NCBI RefSeq assembly: GCF_030063455.1
Contig: NZ_JASITB010000002.1
Location: 310,001 to 374,000 of the forward strand
DNA length: 64,000 nt
Source: Cryobacterium sp. PH31-O1
GTDB taxonomy: Bacteria > Actinomycetota > Actinomycetes > Actinomycetales > Microbacteriaceae
Reading direction: 5' to 3'
Both the position numbers and the translations under genes were made by a program. The notes beneath the pieces were generated by a model. It was not told the DNA's origin, ran no database searches, and was given only the letters and a program-made list of their open reading frames with translations. The stretch's first letter is position 1. Every line of letters begins with the position of its first letter. Below, piece after piece: positions 15,206 through 23,380 of the stretch.

Positions 15206-16492
15206 CTAGAGCCGCGCGAGCCGCTCGATGTCTTCGAGGAACTCGGCCGCGACCTCGTCGGACACGGTTCGGCGGGTTTCGGAGATCGCCAGGGCGTAGT
15301 CCTCGGTGCTCGGGCCGTTGATGACCGGCCCGTCACCGGTCTGGTACAGAGCCTTCTCGAGGGCGTGCTGGGAGGCCCGGTGGGCGGCATACTCCACGTC
15401 GGCCGGAGAGAATCCGTCGCTCTGTTCCACCAGAATGGCGAGATCAACCTCGTGCGACACCGTCTCGGGAATGTAACGCTCCCAGATGGCCTGGCGGGCG
15501 GCGACATCCGGCAGCCCGATCGGCACGACATAGTCGAAGCGGCCGTGCCGGAGAAAGGCGGAGTCGAGCGCGCGAATGAAGTTGGTCGCGCAAACCAGCA
15601 GGCGTCCGGGCTGTTCGCGGAAAGCCGGGATGATCTTGAGCAGCTCGTTGGTCACACCCTGCATCGCCGACGGCGGTTCGCCAGAGCGTTGAGCGGCGAT
15701 CTCCTCGACCTCGTCGATGAAGACGACCGCGTGTTCGAGTTCGGAGATCTTCAGAAACGTCTCGCGCAGCGCCCCGGCGAGGCCCTGCGGGTCGGCCGCA
15801 AGGCGCGACGGGAAGACCTCGATGAATGACCATTCCAGGCGGGAGGCGATCGCCTTGGCGAAGGTCGTCTTTCCGGTGCCGGGAGGGCCGAACAGCACGA
15901 CGGCCTTGGGCGGCGAGACTCCGTATTGCTCGGCCAGTTCGGGCTTGGCCAGGGGCATGACCAGGCGGCGCTCGAGCAGTTCCTTCTCACGGGCCATGCC
16001 GCCGACCTTCTGCCACAGGTCTCGCGGCAGCACCCGCCCACCGAGCTCACCGAGAAGCTTGAGCTCCTCGCGCTGCACGGGAATGTGCCGCTCAAAGTAG
16101 CGCAGGTTCTTCTTCACCTCGAAACCACGGTTGAGGAAGGCATCAATCTTGGCTTCGGATTCGGGCATGAGCGCCGAAAGTTTGGTCATTCCGTGCGGGG
16201 CCATGCGCGCTTCGAGTGCGGCGAGCATGGCCGTGCCGATGCCCTGGCTCTGCCATTTCGCGGCGGTCGCCAGAAAGACGATCCAGCCCTGCGCGTGGGC
16301 GGCGCGGCCGACAGCCGCACCAACCACCTCGTCACCGTGCACGGCAACGACGGCGTGGTCCTTCTGGCAGGAGGCGAGCACCTCGGACAGGCCGTACACC
16401 GGCTCGGTGTCGGAGGCCTTGATCTCTTCCCACAGCCGCAGGATGCCGTCCAGATCGTCGGAGTGAAAATCGCGCAGTCGCCAGCCAGTCAT
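15206..16492 (-). CDS. GNAT acetyltransferase-AAA+ ATPase fusion protein
   Basis: In this 428-residue protein, residues 1-150 are a GNAT domain (WRLRDFHSDDLDGILRLWEEI; VVGAAVGRA; acetyl-CoA loop WQSQGIGTAMLAALE about 80-94; AFLNRGFEVKKNLRYFERH). The rest is an AAA+ ATPase with Walker A GPPGTGKT (202-209), Walker B VVFIDEVEEI (257-265), a sensor-like CATNFI and an Arg-finger region FLRHGRFDYVVPIGLPD like that of FtsH/Cdc48-type AAA proteins. The AAA part may remodel a protein that the GNAT part acetylates or senses. No membrane segment or protease domain is present. It is a single gene, preceded by a 92-bp repeat. Confidence 0.88.
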   Translation of the reverse strand: MTGWRLRDFHSDDLDGILRLWEEIKASDTEPVYGLSEVLASCQKDHAVVAVHGDEVVGAAVGRAAHAQGWIVFLATAAKWQSQGIGTAMLAALEARMAPHGMTKLSALMPESEAKIDAFLNRGFEVKKNLRYFERHIPVQREELKLLGELGGRVLPRDLWQKVGGMAREKELLERRLVMPLAKPELAEQYGVSPPKAVVLFGPPGTGKTTFAKAIASRLEWSFIEVFPSRLAADPQGLAGALRETFLKISELEHAVVFIDEVEEIAAQRSGEPPSAMQGVTNELLKIIPAFREQPGRLLVCATNFIRALDSAFLRHGRFDYVVPIGLPDVAARQAIWERYIPETVSHEVDLAILVEQSDGFSPADVEYAAHRASQHALEKALYQTGDGPVINGPSTEDYALAISETRRTVSDEVAAEFLEDIERLARL

Positions 16493-16577
16493 CGTGAACC
16501 TCGCATCTTTGGGTGTACTGCCAATCTATTGCACCAGCTGTTGCGCCCCCGCCGGCCACCTCTGCACCGCCCACCGC

Positions 16578-16669
16578 GCATAACTCCTGCAATTCGGCCG
16601 GCAAATTCTAACGAGTCCCGAAAACACGCTCAACTATTCGAGGCCCCGGGTAATTTGCAGGAGTTATGC
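16578..16669. repeat. 92-bp inverted-repeat element, copy 2
   Basis: It starts GCATAACTCCTGCAA and ends with the exact reverse complement, exactly 92 bp apart end to end as in the other two copies. The core differs except for a weakly conserved central block at 16620-16634. It is intergenic between two minus-strand genes. Confidence 0.85.
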
Positions 16670-16697
16670 GGGGGCGGGCCCATGCACGGGGGAAAAT

Positions 16698-18380
16698 TCA
16701 GGCGCGAAAGGCGGCAGCGAGGATGCGCGGCAGCCTGCGCGCCAACGGGTGCGCCGCGAATTCGGTCAGCAGGCGGGCGGTGCGCGTGCCGCTGCGGGAC
16801 GACACGAACCACGGCGGTTTCGGCAGCAGCGCCCAGTTGCCGTGAAGCAGCGAGCGCGGAAATGGCCGGAACGGTCCCCGAACGACGGTGCGTTCGACCC
16901 CATCGAGCAGAAGCGCGTTGTGCACCACCCCGATACCGCTGCCCACATTCTTTAGGGTGTGACCCGGAAACGCGCCCCACGGCGCCGCCGAGGACAGAAA
17001 GCCCACGCCGGTCCAGGCGTTGATCGCGACGGTTCCGTAGCGCAGACGTTCCACGGCCAGCTCGAATCCCGGCCCGAGCCGCCGAATAGTGCCGGGAAGT
17101 CCGAGAATATTGGCACCGAGAGTGCCGAGAAAGTCGCGGTTCACCGTTTCGACGGCCGTGTCGAGAAAGGCCTGCCCGATTCCAGGTAACTCCAGTACGC
17201 CGAGCACCGGTGCGAAGTATTCCGTGACGAGCATATTTTCACTTGAAGCGGATGCTGCCCCCACCGCGGCATCCGCGGTCTCCACGAGCAGACGCCCGCC
17301 GACCAGAGATCGGGAGGCAGGATAGGCGGCGCGGGCAGCGCGCATCCGTTCGTCGCTGCCGGGGTACCAGGACGCGCGCGCGGGGGCGGCCGTGAGGGCG
17401 GCCTCCACCGCGTCGAGGAACGCGGCTTTCTGCGGCCAGGCGGCGCTGAGCACGAGCACCTGGCCTGCGATGCAGTTGTAGCCGCCGTTGTGCAGCCGCA
17501 TGGTGGCGATGTGTTGGGCCTGGTAGCGCAGGTCGCGGGCGCTCCACCGGCCCGGCAGCACAATGATCGGCGAGACACCGCCGAGCTCGCTGCTGATCGG
17601 CTTATCGAGGCGGGGCGAATCGGCACCTCCGAACACGATTGCATCATGGGTGGCCGCGCTGCCGGTGATATGTACGTGGCTGATGCCGGCGTGGTGGGCG
17701 AGGTAGCCGCCCACCTCGGCACCCCCGGTCACGATGCGCAGCAGTCCGGCGTCGATGAGTGGGGCGAGAGCCGCCTGATAGACCGGCAGCAGACCGTTGA
17801 AGGTGGGGTTGAGCTTGAGGATCGAGACCCGATTGTGCGCCACCAGCTCGTAGAGCACGTCGAGCGGCGCGATGGAAGAGATATTTCCGGCGCCGAGCAC
17901 GAGCCCGACCGCGCCGGGCGCCGACGGGGTGAGCTGGCCAAGTCCGACGTGCGCGCGGGCCTCTGCCGTCGTGATGCCCGGTTTGAGCCAGGCGCGGGCG
18001 GTGAATCCGTGCAGGAGCAGACCGTCATAGGGGTTGTGCGGAAGCACGGCCACCGTCACGCGACCGCCCGGCGCCCGCCCGAACCGCTTGCCGTCGAGCG
18101 GGTTGCGCCCCGAATTGATCGTTCGCAGCGTGCGCCTGAGCGTGGTCAGTGCGGTGAGCACGCCGTAGGGACCGGTCAGCCATTCCTCGCCGATCAGCGG
18201 CGAGGACGGCTCGAGGCCCTTGGCGCGCGCTGCGGCGGCCACCCACCGCTCGGCCTCGACGGCAACGGATGCCGCCGTGCGGGCCAGCAGGTCGGCGCGC
18301 GCCGCAAGGGCGGTCGCCGCCCACCGCTCACTGCCGGCATTCAGCTCGGCGATAGCACGGTCGAGCCCAGCGGTGTTCAT
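16698..18380 (-). CDS. Aldehyde dehydrogenase family protein
   Basis: The 560-residue protein has ALDH-superfamily landmarks: LVLGAGNISSIAPLDVLYELVAHNRVSILKLNPTF in place of the cofactor-binding PWNFP/KPA region, HITGSAATHDAIVFG as the GSxxxG motif, SSELGGVSPIIVLPG as the active-site-Glu region (ELGG) and the nucleophile in GGYNCIAGQVLV (Cys about 303). It is longer than usual and the NAD-binding part departs from classical ALDHs, resembling a divergent actinobacterial group. It likely oxidises an aldehyde, perhaps lipid- or amino-acid-derived, but the substrate is open. The zinc-ribbon gene ends six bases upstream. Confidence 0.85.
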   Translation of the reverse strand: MNTAGLDRAIAELNAGSERWAATALAARADLLARTAASVAVEAERWVAAAARAKGLEPSSPLIGEEWLTGPYGVLTALTTLRRTLRTINSGRNPLDGKRFGRAPGGRVTVAVLPHNPYDGLLLHGFTARAWLKPGITTAEARAHVGLGQLTPSAPGAVGLVLGAGNISSIAPLDVLYELVAHNRVSILKLNPTFNGLLPVYQAALAPLIDAGLLRIVTGGAEVGGYLAHHAGISHVHITGSAATHDAIVFGGADSPRLDKPISSELGGVSPIIVLPGRWSARDLRYQAQHIATMRLHNGGYNCIAGQVLVLSAAWPQKAAFLDAVEAALTAAPARASWYPGSDERMRAARAAYPASRSLVGGRLLVETADAAVGAASASSENMLVTEYFAPVLGVLELPGIGQAFLDTAVETVNRDFLGTLGANILGLPGTIRRLGPGFELAVERLRYGTVAINAWTGVGFLSSAAPWGAFPGHTLKNVGSGIGVVHNALLLDGVERTVVRGPFRPFPRSLLHGNWALLPKPPWFVSSRSGTRTARLLTEFAAHPLARRLPRILAAAFRA

Positions 18381-18385
18381 TGCGC

Positions 18386-18628
18386 CTAGTGTGCCACAAC
18401 CGGGCAGTGCAGCTGGGTACGCTCGCCGGTGCGGTCGATGTCGTGCTGGTCCATCGGTTGGGCGCAGACCGGGCAGGCTCGCACCGGCGCGGGCGCCGCT
18501 GGCAGCAGATCGGAGCCGCTCGGACCGACCGGCGGTGGCCCAAGAATGGGAAACAGTCGACCGTTGAGCCAGGCCGTGAAGCCGCCGGGTCCCTTGCTGC
18601 GCGGGTGGGATTCCTTACCGTGTGTCAT
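18386..18628 (-). CDS. Small zinc-ribbon-like hypothetical protein
   Basis: The 80-residue protein starts MTHGKESHPRSKGPGGFTAWLNGRLFPILGPPPVGP and ends with CPVCAQPMDQHDIDRTGERTQLHCP. The CxxC plus His and Cys spacing looks like a small zinc ribbon. The start ATG 18628 is chosen because it sits at the divergent promoter; the longer frame would run into the operator. It shares its promoter region with the OhrR-like regulator and is probably controlled by it. It is followed six bases later by the aldehyde dehydrogenase. Function is unknown. Confidence 0.7.
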   Translation of the reverse strand: MTHGKESHPRSKGPGGFTAWLNGRLFPILGPPPVGPSGSDLLPAAPAPVRACPVCAQPMDQHDIDRTGERTQLHCPVVAH

Positions 18629-18632
18629 AACT

Positions 18633-18646
18633 GTTAGTGTACTAAC
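18633..18646. promoter_or_regulatory. Palindromic operator for the OhrR/MarR-like regulator
   Basis: GTTAGT-GT-ACTAAC is a perfect 6-bp inverted repeat with a 2-bp spacer, directly between two divergent genes and 4 bp from the zinc-ribbon gene start. Size and position fit a MarR dimer site. Confidence 0.6.
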
Positions 18647-18676
18647 TAAACGCACGAAGACGAAACGGAACGCCCC

Positions 18677-19117
18677 ATGACATCATCAACGCTCGAGAAC
18701 CCCCTCGCTCTCGACAACCAGGTCTGCTTCGCGCTGGCGATCGCCTCCCGCAATGTCATCGCCCTCTATCGCCCGATTCTCGAGCCGCTCGGCCTCACGC
18801 ATCCCCAATACCTGGTGATGCTCGCCCTCTGGGATGAAAGCCCGCGCACGCTTAAGGGCCTCGGCCAGACGCTCTGCCTTGAGCCGGCCACCCTCTCGCC
18901 CCTGTTAAAACGGCTGGAAACGACCGGCTACGTCAGCCGCCAGCGCCGTGCCGCCGACGAACGCACGCTCGACATCACCCTGACACCCGAGGGCACGGCC
19001 CTGCGCGCGGTAGCCGAGACCATTCCGCCGCGGGTCGTCGCCGCCCTCAACCTTCCCCTGGCGGAGCTCGCCTCCCTGCGCGACGCACTGCACCGAGTGA
19101 TGGCCGCAACCGCCTGA
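18677..19117 (+). CDS. MarR family regulator, OhrR-like peroxide sensor
   Basis: The 146-residue winged-helix protein has the OhrR sensing-site wording near its N-terminus, LDNQVCFALAIASRNVIALYRP, with the reactive cysteine at about residue 17. The DNA-binding part contains TLKGLGQTLCLEPATLSPLLKRLETTGYVSRQRRAADERTLDITLTPEG. Oxidation of that Cys by organic hydroperoxides would release DNA in the OhrR family. No ohr peroxiredoxin gene lies next to it; the divergent zinc-ribbon and aldehyde dehydrogenase genes are the likely targets. The palindrome at 18633 is probably its operator. Confidence 0.85.
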   Translation: MTSSTLENPLALDNQVCFALAIASRNVIALYRPILEPLGLTHPQYLVMLALWDESPRTLKGLGQTLCLEPATLSPLLKRLETTGYVSRQRRAADERTLDITLTPEGTALRAVAETIPPRVVAALNLPLAELASLRDALHRVMAATA

Positions 19118-19151
19118 TCGCGCGCACTGGACGCCGAACCAGCCATACTCC

Positions 19152-19246
19152 GTGGCGAATTCAGAAATCCAAGCCCGCCGGCAGGCTCGGGCCTCGCCAA
19201 TCCGGGCATGGTCGGCCCGAACCCGGCGATTTCCCGAATTTGCCAC
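19152..19246. repeat. ~95-bp imperfect inverted-repeat element
   Basis: The left arm GTGGCGAATTCAGAAATC pairs with right arm GATTTCCCGAATTTGCCAC with a few mismatches and one bulge. Flanking CTCC and GGGAG extend the pairing. The arms resemble those of 10260-10357. It fills the gap between the convergent OhrR-like and alanine dehydrogenase genes. Confidence 0.65.
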
Positions 19247-19313
19247 GGGAGGCACCGGCGCGGGAACGGCGCCCCCCGACACCCGCTGGTGGGGTGCCGA
19301 GCCGGGTACAGCC

Positions 19314-20429
19314 TTAGGCGACGGCGTCGGCGACGCTCAGCAGCTCGGCGTGGAACGCCCATGCCACGTGCGGGTTGGTAATGCGTCCATCGTGGGTGTT
19401 CAGGCCCAGAGCGAGGGCGGCGTCTTCTTTGATCGCTTTCTTCCAGCCCTTCTGGGCCAGTGCCACAACGTAGGGCAGGGTCGCGTTGGTCAGCGCGCGG
19501 GTGGACGTGGCCGGCACGGCACCGGGCATGTTGGCGACGCAGTAGTAGATGCTGTCGTGCACGGCGAAGGTGGGGTTGTCGTGCGTCGTGGCGTGCGAGC
19601 CCTCGAAGCAGCCGCCCTGGTCGATCGCGATGTCCACGAGCACTGAGCCGGGCTTCATCGACGCGACCATGGCGTCGGTGACGAGCTTGGGGGCCTGCGC
19701 GCCCGGAATGAGCACGGAGCCGATCACGAGGTCGGCCTCCCGCACCTGCTCCGCGATCTCGTACTGGGTCGACGCGCGTGTCTGGATCTCGCCGTTGAAG
19801 CGAGCCTCGAGCTGGCGCAGACGAGCCAGCGACAGGTCGATGACGGTCACGTCGGCGCCCATGCCGAGCGCATTGGCCGCAGCGTGCTCGCCGGCGACGC
19901 CGCCGCCGATCACGACGACTTTGGCCTTGGGGGTTCCGGGCACACCGCCGAGCAGAATTCCGCTTCCGCCGTTGGCGCTGAGCAGGTGGTAGGCGCCGAC
20001 CTGCACCGAGAGCCGGCCCGCGACCTCGCTCATCGGGGAGAGCAGCGGCAGGCTGCGGTCGGGCAGCTGTACTGTTTCGTAGGCGATCGCGGTCGTGCCC
20101 GACTTGAGCAGTGCCTCGGTGCACTCAGCGGATGCCGCGAGGTGCAAATAGGTGAACAGCACCTGGCCAGGGCGCATCAGCGGGTATTCACTGGCAATGG
20201 GCTCCTTGACCTTCAGGAGCAGTTCGGCCGCGGCCCAGACTTCGGCGGCGGTGTCGACGATGGATGCTCCGGCGAGGCGAAAGGCATCATCGGTGATGCT
20301 CGAGCCGAGGCCGGCGCCCTTTTCAACGATAACCTCGTGGCCGCGGCGGGTGAGCTCGTTGACGCCGGCCGGGGTGATCGCGACCCGGTTCTCGTTGTTC
20401 TTGATCTCTGTGGGAATGCCGACCAACAT
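19314..20429 (-). CDS. ald: Alanine dehydrogenase
   Basis: The 371-residue enzyme converts L-alanine, NAD+ and water to pyruvate, NADH and ammonium. The N-terminus [43 protein letters not shown], the catalytic-region FTYLHLAAS, the Rossmann motif [29 protein letters not shown] and [22 protein letters not shown] are all diagnostic and full length is retained. An Lrp/AsnC regulator is divergently encoded 149 bp away, the usual AldR arrangement in Actinobacteria, where Ald supports alanine use and redox balance under oxygen limitation. Confidence 0.96.
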   Translation of the reverse strand: MLVGIPTEIKNNENRVAITPAGVNELTRRGHEVIVEKGAGLGSSITDDAFRLAGASIVDTAAEVWAAAELLLKVKEPIASEYPLMRPGQVLFTYLHLAASAECTEALLKSGTTAIAYETVQLPDRSLPLLSPMSEVAGRLSVQVGAYHLLSANGGSGILLGGVPGTPKAKVVVIGGGVAGEHAAANALGMGADVTVIDLSLARLRQLEARFNGEIQTRASTQYEIAEQVREADLVIGSVLIPGAQAPKLVTDAMVASMKPGSVLVDIAIDQGGCFEGSHATTHDNPTFAVHDSIYYCVANMPGAVPATSTRALTNATLPYVVALAQKGWKKAIKEDAALALGLNTHDGRITNPHVAWAFHAELLSVADAVA

Positions 20430-20537
20430 AAGGGCTCCGTCTCGAAGGTTGCTGCCGAACGACTCGGCGGTAATAGACGTAAGACTGCTATTGATTCGTT
20501 TCGACTAGGTAAAATCCGTAGAATCTGCCAGACTTTA

Positions 20538-20547
20538 GGAATATTCC
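20538..20547. promoter_or_regulatory. Palindrome in the ald/aldR divergent region
   Basis: GGAATATTCC is a perfect 10-bp palindrome 30 bp before the Lrp-type regulator start, in an AT-rich promoter stretch. It is a candidate AldR site; the family's sites are degenerate, so this is tentative. Confidence 0.35.
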
Positions 20548-20577
20548 ACGCAATATGCGGCCACAAGGAGACAAGAG

Positions 20578-21063
20578 ATGGCAGAAACGAAGAGGATTCG
20601 GGTCGTTGAGACCCTCGACGAGATCGACCGCATTCTGGTCACGGCGCTGCAGGCAGATTCCCGCACCACCAACAGCCGGCTGGCCAGCGTGGCCGGCATC
20701 GCCGAGTCCACCTGCGTCTCCCGGGTGCGTTCGCTGGTCAGCCGCGGAATCCTCACGCGCTTCACGGCCATGGTCGACCCCAAATCGATCGGACTCGGCC
20801 TGCAGGCGCTGATCAGTGTGAGCATTCGCGCCGGTGCTCGCACGCACATCCCGGCCTTTCGCGATTCAATCCGGGTGATGCCGAGGGTCGTGCAGCTGTT
20901 CTTTCTGGGCGGGTCAGAGGACTTCATCATTCACCTCTCGGCCCGCGACACCGACGACGTGCGCGATTTTGTGCTGGAGAACCTCTCGGCCAACCCGGCG
21001 GTGGCGTCGACCCGCACGAGCATGGTGTTCGAGCATTTCTACAACGGCGTCGCTCCCGAGTAG
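20578..21063 (+). CDS. Lrp/AsnC family regulator, probable AldR
   Basis: The 161-residue protein has an N-terminal HTH (LDEIDRILVTALQADSRTTNSRLASVAGIAESTCVSRVRSLVSRGILTRFTAMVDPKSIG) and a C-terminal RAM ligand-binding domain (ALISVSIRAGARTHIPAFRDSI; VQLFFLGGSEDFIIHLSARDTDDVRDFV). It starts at ATG after AAGGAG. Divergence from alanine dehydrogenase suggests it activates ald in response to alanine, as AldR does in mycobacteria. That assignment rests on family and position. Confidence 0.88.
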   Translation: MAETKRIRVVETLDEIDRILVTALQADSRTTNSRLASVAGIAESTCVSRVRSLVSRGILTRFTAMVDPKSIGLGLQALISVSIRAGARTHIPAFRDSIRVMPRVVQLFFLGGSEDFIIHLSARDTDDVRDFVLENLSANPAVASTRTSMVFEHFYNGVAPE

Positions 21064-21078
21064 TGCAGCCAGCGCGTG

Positions 21079-21660
21079 TTATTCGCGCCAGTATCCGGCC
21101 TTGCCGAGCAGCTGAACCTCGCGATTCGCGGTCTCCGGCACCGGCACCTCGGGCGGAAACACGCCGAAACCCCGCCACATTTCAATGTCGGGAGCGATCT
21201 GCTCCCACAGGCTCTCGACCAGCGGGTCGGGAAGAGAATACTCGAGGCCCACGTGTTTGGCGATACTCCAGGCCTGGAACGCCCGGTAGAGGGCGGTGTG
21301 CTGCAGCGCTTCCTTCAGCGGATAGTCGCCGTAGCTGAGATGCACGATCTTGTCGGGGTCTAGTTCGCCTATGACCACGGCCGTCGTAGCCTCGTTGATG
21401 CGGTCGTAATTGCCGATCGGATCGTCCTGGAGCAGATCGCCCTTGTAGGTATCGCCCACCTCCTCGATCGTTTTTCCGTCGAGAACCGCGGGCAGCCAGG
21501 CTTCGTCTTCAGCGTGCGCCGCGAGAATGTCGCGTACGGTCGGGTTCTTTTTGCGCGACCACTCGGCCGGGGCTGGCAGGTCGAGCTGGGCGGTAGTGAT
21601 CTGGTCGACGACAAAGCGTAACGCGGCATCCGCTTGAAGGAACATCTCTCTCTGCTTCAT
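21079..21660 (-). CDS. DinB-like four-helix protein, mycothiol-dependent enzyme type
   Basis: The 193-residue protein starts MKQREMFLQADAALRFVVDQITTAQLDLPAPAEW, typical of the DinB/MDMPI helical-bundle family that includes mycothiol-dependent maleylpyruvate isomerases. Metal-binding His candidates are in RDILAAHAEDEAWL and ALQHTALYRAFQAW, where family members keep three spaced His residues. Middle segments such as VVIGELDPDKIVHLSYGDYPLKEAL fit the subgroup often annotated TIGR03086. Function is probably thiol transfer or detoxification; the exact reaction is not readable. It is convergent with the Lrp gene, only 15 bp apart. Confidence 0.75.
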   Translation of the reverse strand: MKQREMFLQADAALRFVVDQITTAQLDLPAPAEWSRKKNPTVRDILAAHAEDEAWLPAVLDGKTIEEVGDTYKGDLLQDDPIGNYDRINEATTAVVIGELDPDKIVHLSYGDYPLKEALQHTALYRAFQAWSIAKHVGLEYSLPDPLVESLWEQIAPDIEMWRGFGVFPPEVPVPETANREVQLLGKAGYWRE

Positions 21661-21692
21661 TGGGGAAAATTAGCACCCGTTTCTAGAATCGG

Positions 21693-22031
21693 CTAGTCAC
21701 TCGGCCTGACGCTGGCCACAATCACGGCGATCTGCACGACGGTCGGGTTGCCGCTGTGCCGAAGATGCTCGGCGATGGCATCGTGCACGCGCCCGCTGAC
21801 ATCGGCCGACGACTCGGCGGCACCGATGCCGATTTTGGCCGTGACCCGCAGCCCATCGGCCTGGTGCGCGATGTGCACCAGAGGCGCTATGGGTGCGCGA
21901 TGCGCCACCGCACCAAGAGTGGCGGCGAGCACGGCGGTCACGATCGACCCGGCCGGGTACAGCGCGTCGACACCGACAACCTGGCGCACCAGCGCGTCGA
22001 GCTTTTCTATGGAAGGAAGAACCGTGGTCAT
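21693..22031 (-). CDS. Short Asp23-like protein of the sigma-factor operon
   Basis: The 112-residue protein reads MTTVLPSIEKLDALVRQVVGVDALYPAGSIVTAVLAAT, then VHIAHQADGLRVTAKIGIGAAESSADVSGRVHDAIAEHL and NPTVVQIAVIVASVRPSD. The strand-helix-strand pattern (I-V-strand, VxGRVHDAI, VxIxVxxV) is that of Asp23/Gls24 domains, although the N-terminus is divergent. Its ATG overlaps the previous stop as TGATG, so translation is coupled to the gene before it. It is third in a minus-strand operon with an ECF sigma factor. Function is unknown; a partner in an Asp23 assembly is likely. Confidence 0.7.
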   Translation of the reverse strand: MTTVLPSIEKLDALVRQVVGVDALYPAGSIVTAVLAATLGAVAHRAPIAPLVHIAHQADGLRVTAKIGIGAAESSADVSGRVHDAIAEHLRHSGNPTVVQIAVIVASVRPSD

Positions 22032-22678
22032 CAGTGCTCCTTTTCTTGAGCGGATGAATCGGGCAGGGCCTGTAGGTCGCTCACCGTGATGTCGATGGCC
22101 GCCACAACAAGTTCGGTGTATTTGTGCAGGGCGACGTACATCGCGTGTCGCAACTGCTCCGCCAGCAACGGTATATTCTGCCCGGGGAATACGGTCACGT
22201 CGACCATGATAGAGATCGGCGTGCCGGGCACGCTGACGTCGCCGACCAGCACACACCGGCCGACGAACAGGTTCTGCATCCGGTCGCCGACTTCCCGAAG
22301 AACACCGCGAACGGCGCCCTCCGTCACCACCAGCCGGGCGGTCGGCGAGGGATGGCTCAACGGAATCTCGCGGCCGGCGTGCGCCTCCAGGGTGATGTTG
22401 TCGAGAATTGAGGCCACCCAGCTGTCGTCGCGCAGCGATTCCCGTTTTAGGTCCTTGTCGAGCAGCGTCTGCTGGGCTCGGCGCAGCCGTTCGAGACCGC
22501 GCAGGGCAATCTCACACTCCGGCGAATCGTCAATGCTCGGGTCGGCGGGAACCCGTCCGCGGTCCAGATAGTCGCTGAGCTGCTCGATGGTGTGGCCGTG
22601 CAGGCCGGCCTGCTCCCGCTCGGTGTCGTTGAGGTCGAATGCGAGGAATCGCCGGTTTGTCGGTGTCAGTTCGGTCAT
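22031..22678 (-). CDS. Asp23/Gls24-type protein with anti-sigma-like N-terminus
   Basis: This protein of about 215 residues starts MTELTPTNRRFLAFDLND, has a helical HTIEQLSDYLDRGRVPADPSIDDSPECEIALRGLERLRRAQQTLL region and ends with an Asp23-like domain (PTARLVVTEGAVRGVLREVGDRMQNLFVGRCVLVGD, then ISIMVDVTVFPGQNIPLLAEQLRHAMYVALHKYTELVVAAIDITVSDL). Its start overlaps the sigma stop as ATGA, the place usually held by an anti-sigma factor. No membrane segment or zinc-binding anti-sigma motif is seen. An alternative ATG lies two codons upstream at 22684. A role in restraining the sigma factor is inference. Confidence 0.75.
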   Translation of the reverse strand: MTELTPTNRRFLAFDLNDTEREQAGLHGHTIEQLSDYLDRGRVPADPSIDDSPECEIALRGLERLRRAQQTLLDKDLKRESLRDDSWVASILDNITLEAHAGREIPLSHPSPTARLVVTEGAVRGVLREVGDRMQNLFVGRCVLVGDVSVPGTPISIMVDVTVFPGQNIPLLAEQLRHAMYVALHKYTELVVAAIDITVSDLQALPDSSAQEKEH

Positions 22679-23250
22679 CGCCATTCCTCCATCTCACGAA
22701 GCAGGGTCTTGCGGGCCCGGGCCAGCAGTCCACGCACGGTGGAGAGCGGAAGATTTAGCTCGTCGGCAATGTCACCGTAGCTGTACTCGGCGAGTTCCCG
22801 CAGGGTCCAGCAACGGCGTTGGTCCTCCGGAAGGGTCGCTAGCACCCGCGCGAGAGCCTCAGTCTGCGACTCAGCCTCGGCCAGAGCGTGCGGTGCGTGG
22901 CTTTCCGGCGCCGGGGCATCCGTGTCCTCGATGTTCACGTGAAGACGGCGAGCCCGCAGGCGATCGATGCTTTTGCGGCTAACAATGCGCATGAGCCAGC
23001 TCTTCACCGCGCTGCCGTCGTCGAGGGTGCCGAGTTGCTGCCAGGCCGTGATGAACGACTCCTGCACGACATCGTCGGTCTCGTCGTTGGAACCGAGAAC
23101 CCGGGTGGCGTAGATCCGCATCAGCGGGCCGTACCGCCGCACGAGCACTTCAAAGGCTCGGAGGTCACCGTCGGCGGCGCGGTCGGAGAGCATCTGATCG
23201 GTCGCCCCAGCGAGCGGCGATGCGACCTGCTCACGCAGAGTGCTGGGCAT
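22675..23250 (-). CDS. ECF-type RNA polymerase sigma factor
   Basis: The 191-residue protein contains sigma region 2 (FEVLVRRYGPLMRIYATRVLGSNDETDDVVQESFITAWQQLGTL, the DDVVQ-x-FI-x-AW core-binding motif) and region 4 (ALARVLATLPEDQRRCWTLRELAEYSYGDIADELNLPLSTVRGLLARARKTLL, an HTH for the -35 element). ATG 23250 with AGGAGG in front is chosen; a longer in-frame start at 23289 lacks a good site. It is the first gene of a three-gene operon with two Asp23-like genes and diverges from the main asp23 operon, which is probably its target. Confidence 0.92.
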   Translation of the reverse strand: MPSTLREQVASPLAGATDQMLSDRAADGDLRAFEVLVRRYGPLMRIYATRVLGSNDETDDVVQESFITAWQQLGTLDDGSAVKSWLMRIVSRKSIDRLRARRLHVNIEDTDAPAPESHAPHALAEAESQTEALARVLATLPEDQRRCWTLRELAEYSYGDIADELNLPLSTVRGLLARARKTLLREMEEWR

Positions 23251-23297
23251 TGCCCTCCTTCCAAAGTACCAAACAAAAGTTTTTCTCATCTTGGCGT

Positions 23298-23321
23298 GAC
23301 GAATATGCCACAGGTTTCGTC
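23298..23321. promoter_or_regulatory. Inverted repeat in the sigma/asp23 divergent promoter region
   Basis: GACGAA and TTCGTC are exact inverted half-sites with 12 bp between them, near the middle of the 130-bp divergent gap. A further 6-bp hairpin (GCTGTC-GGAGT-GACAGC) lies downstream, near 23338, in the asp23 leader. Either could be a control site; no binding protein is identified. Confidence 0.35.
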
Positions 23322-23380
23322 TTACAGGTAATAATCCGCTGTCGGAGTGACAGCCGCCCAGACCCTAAGGAGTTCTTCAG

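Noticed and set aside
22842..23200. Plus-strand frames opposite the sigma factor
   Set aside because: Shadows; the minus strand has sigma regions 2 and 4 and a strong ribosome-binding site.
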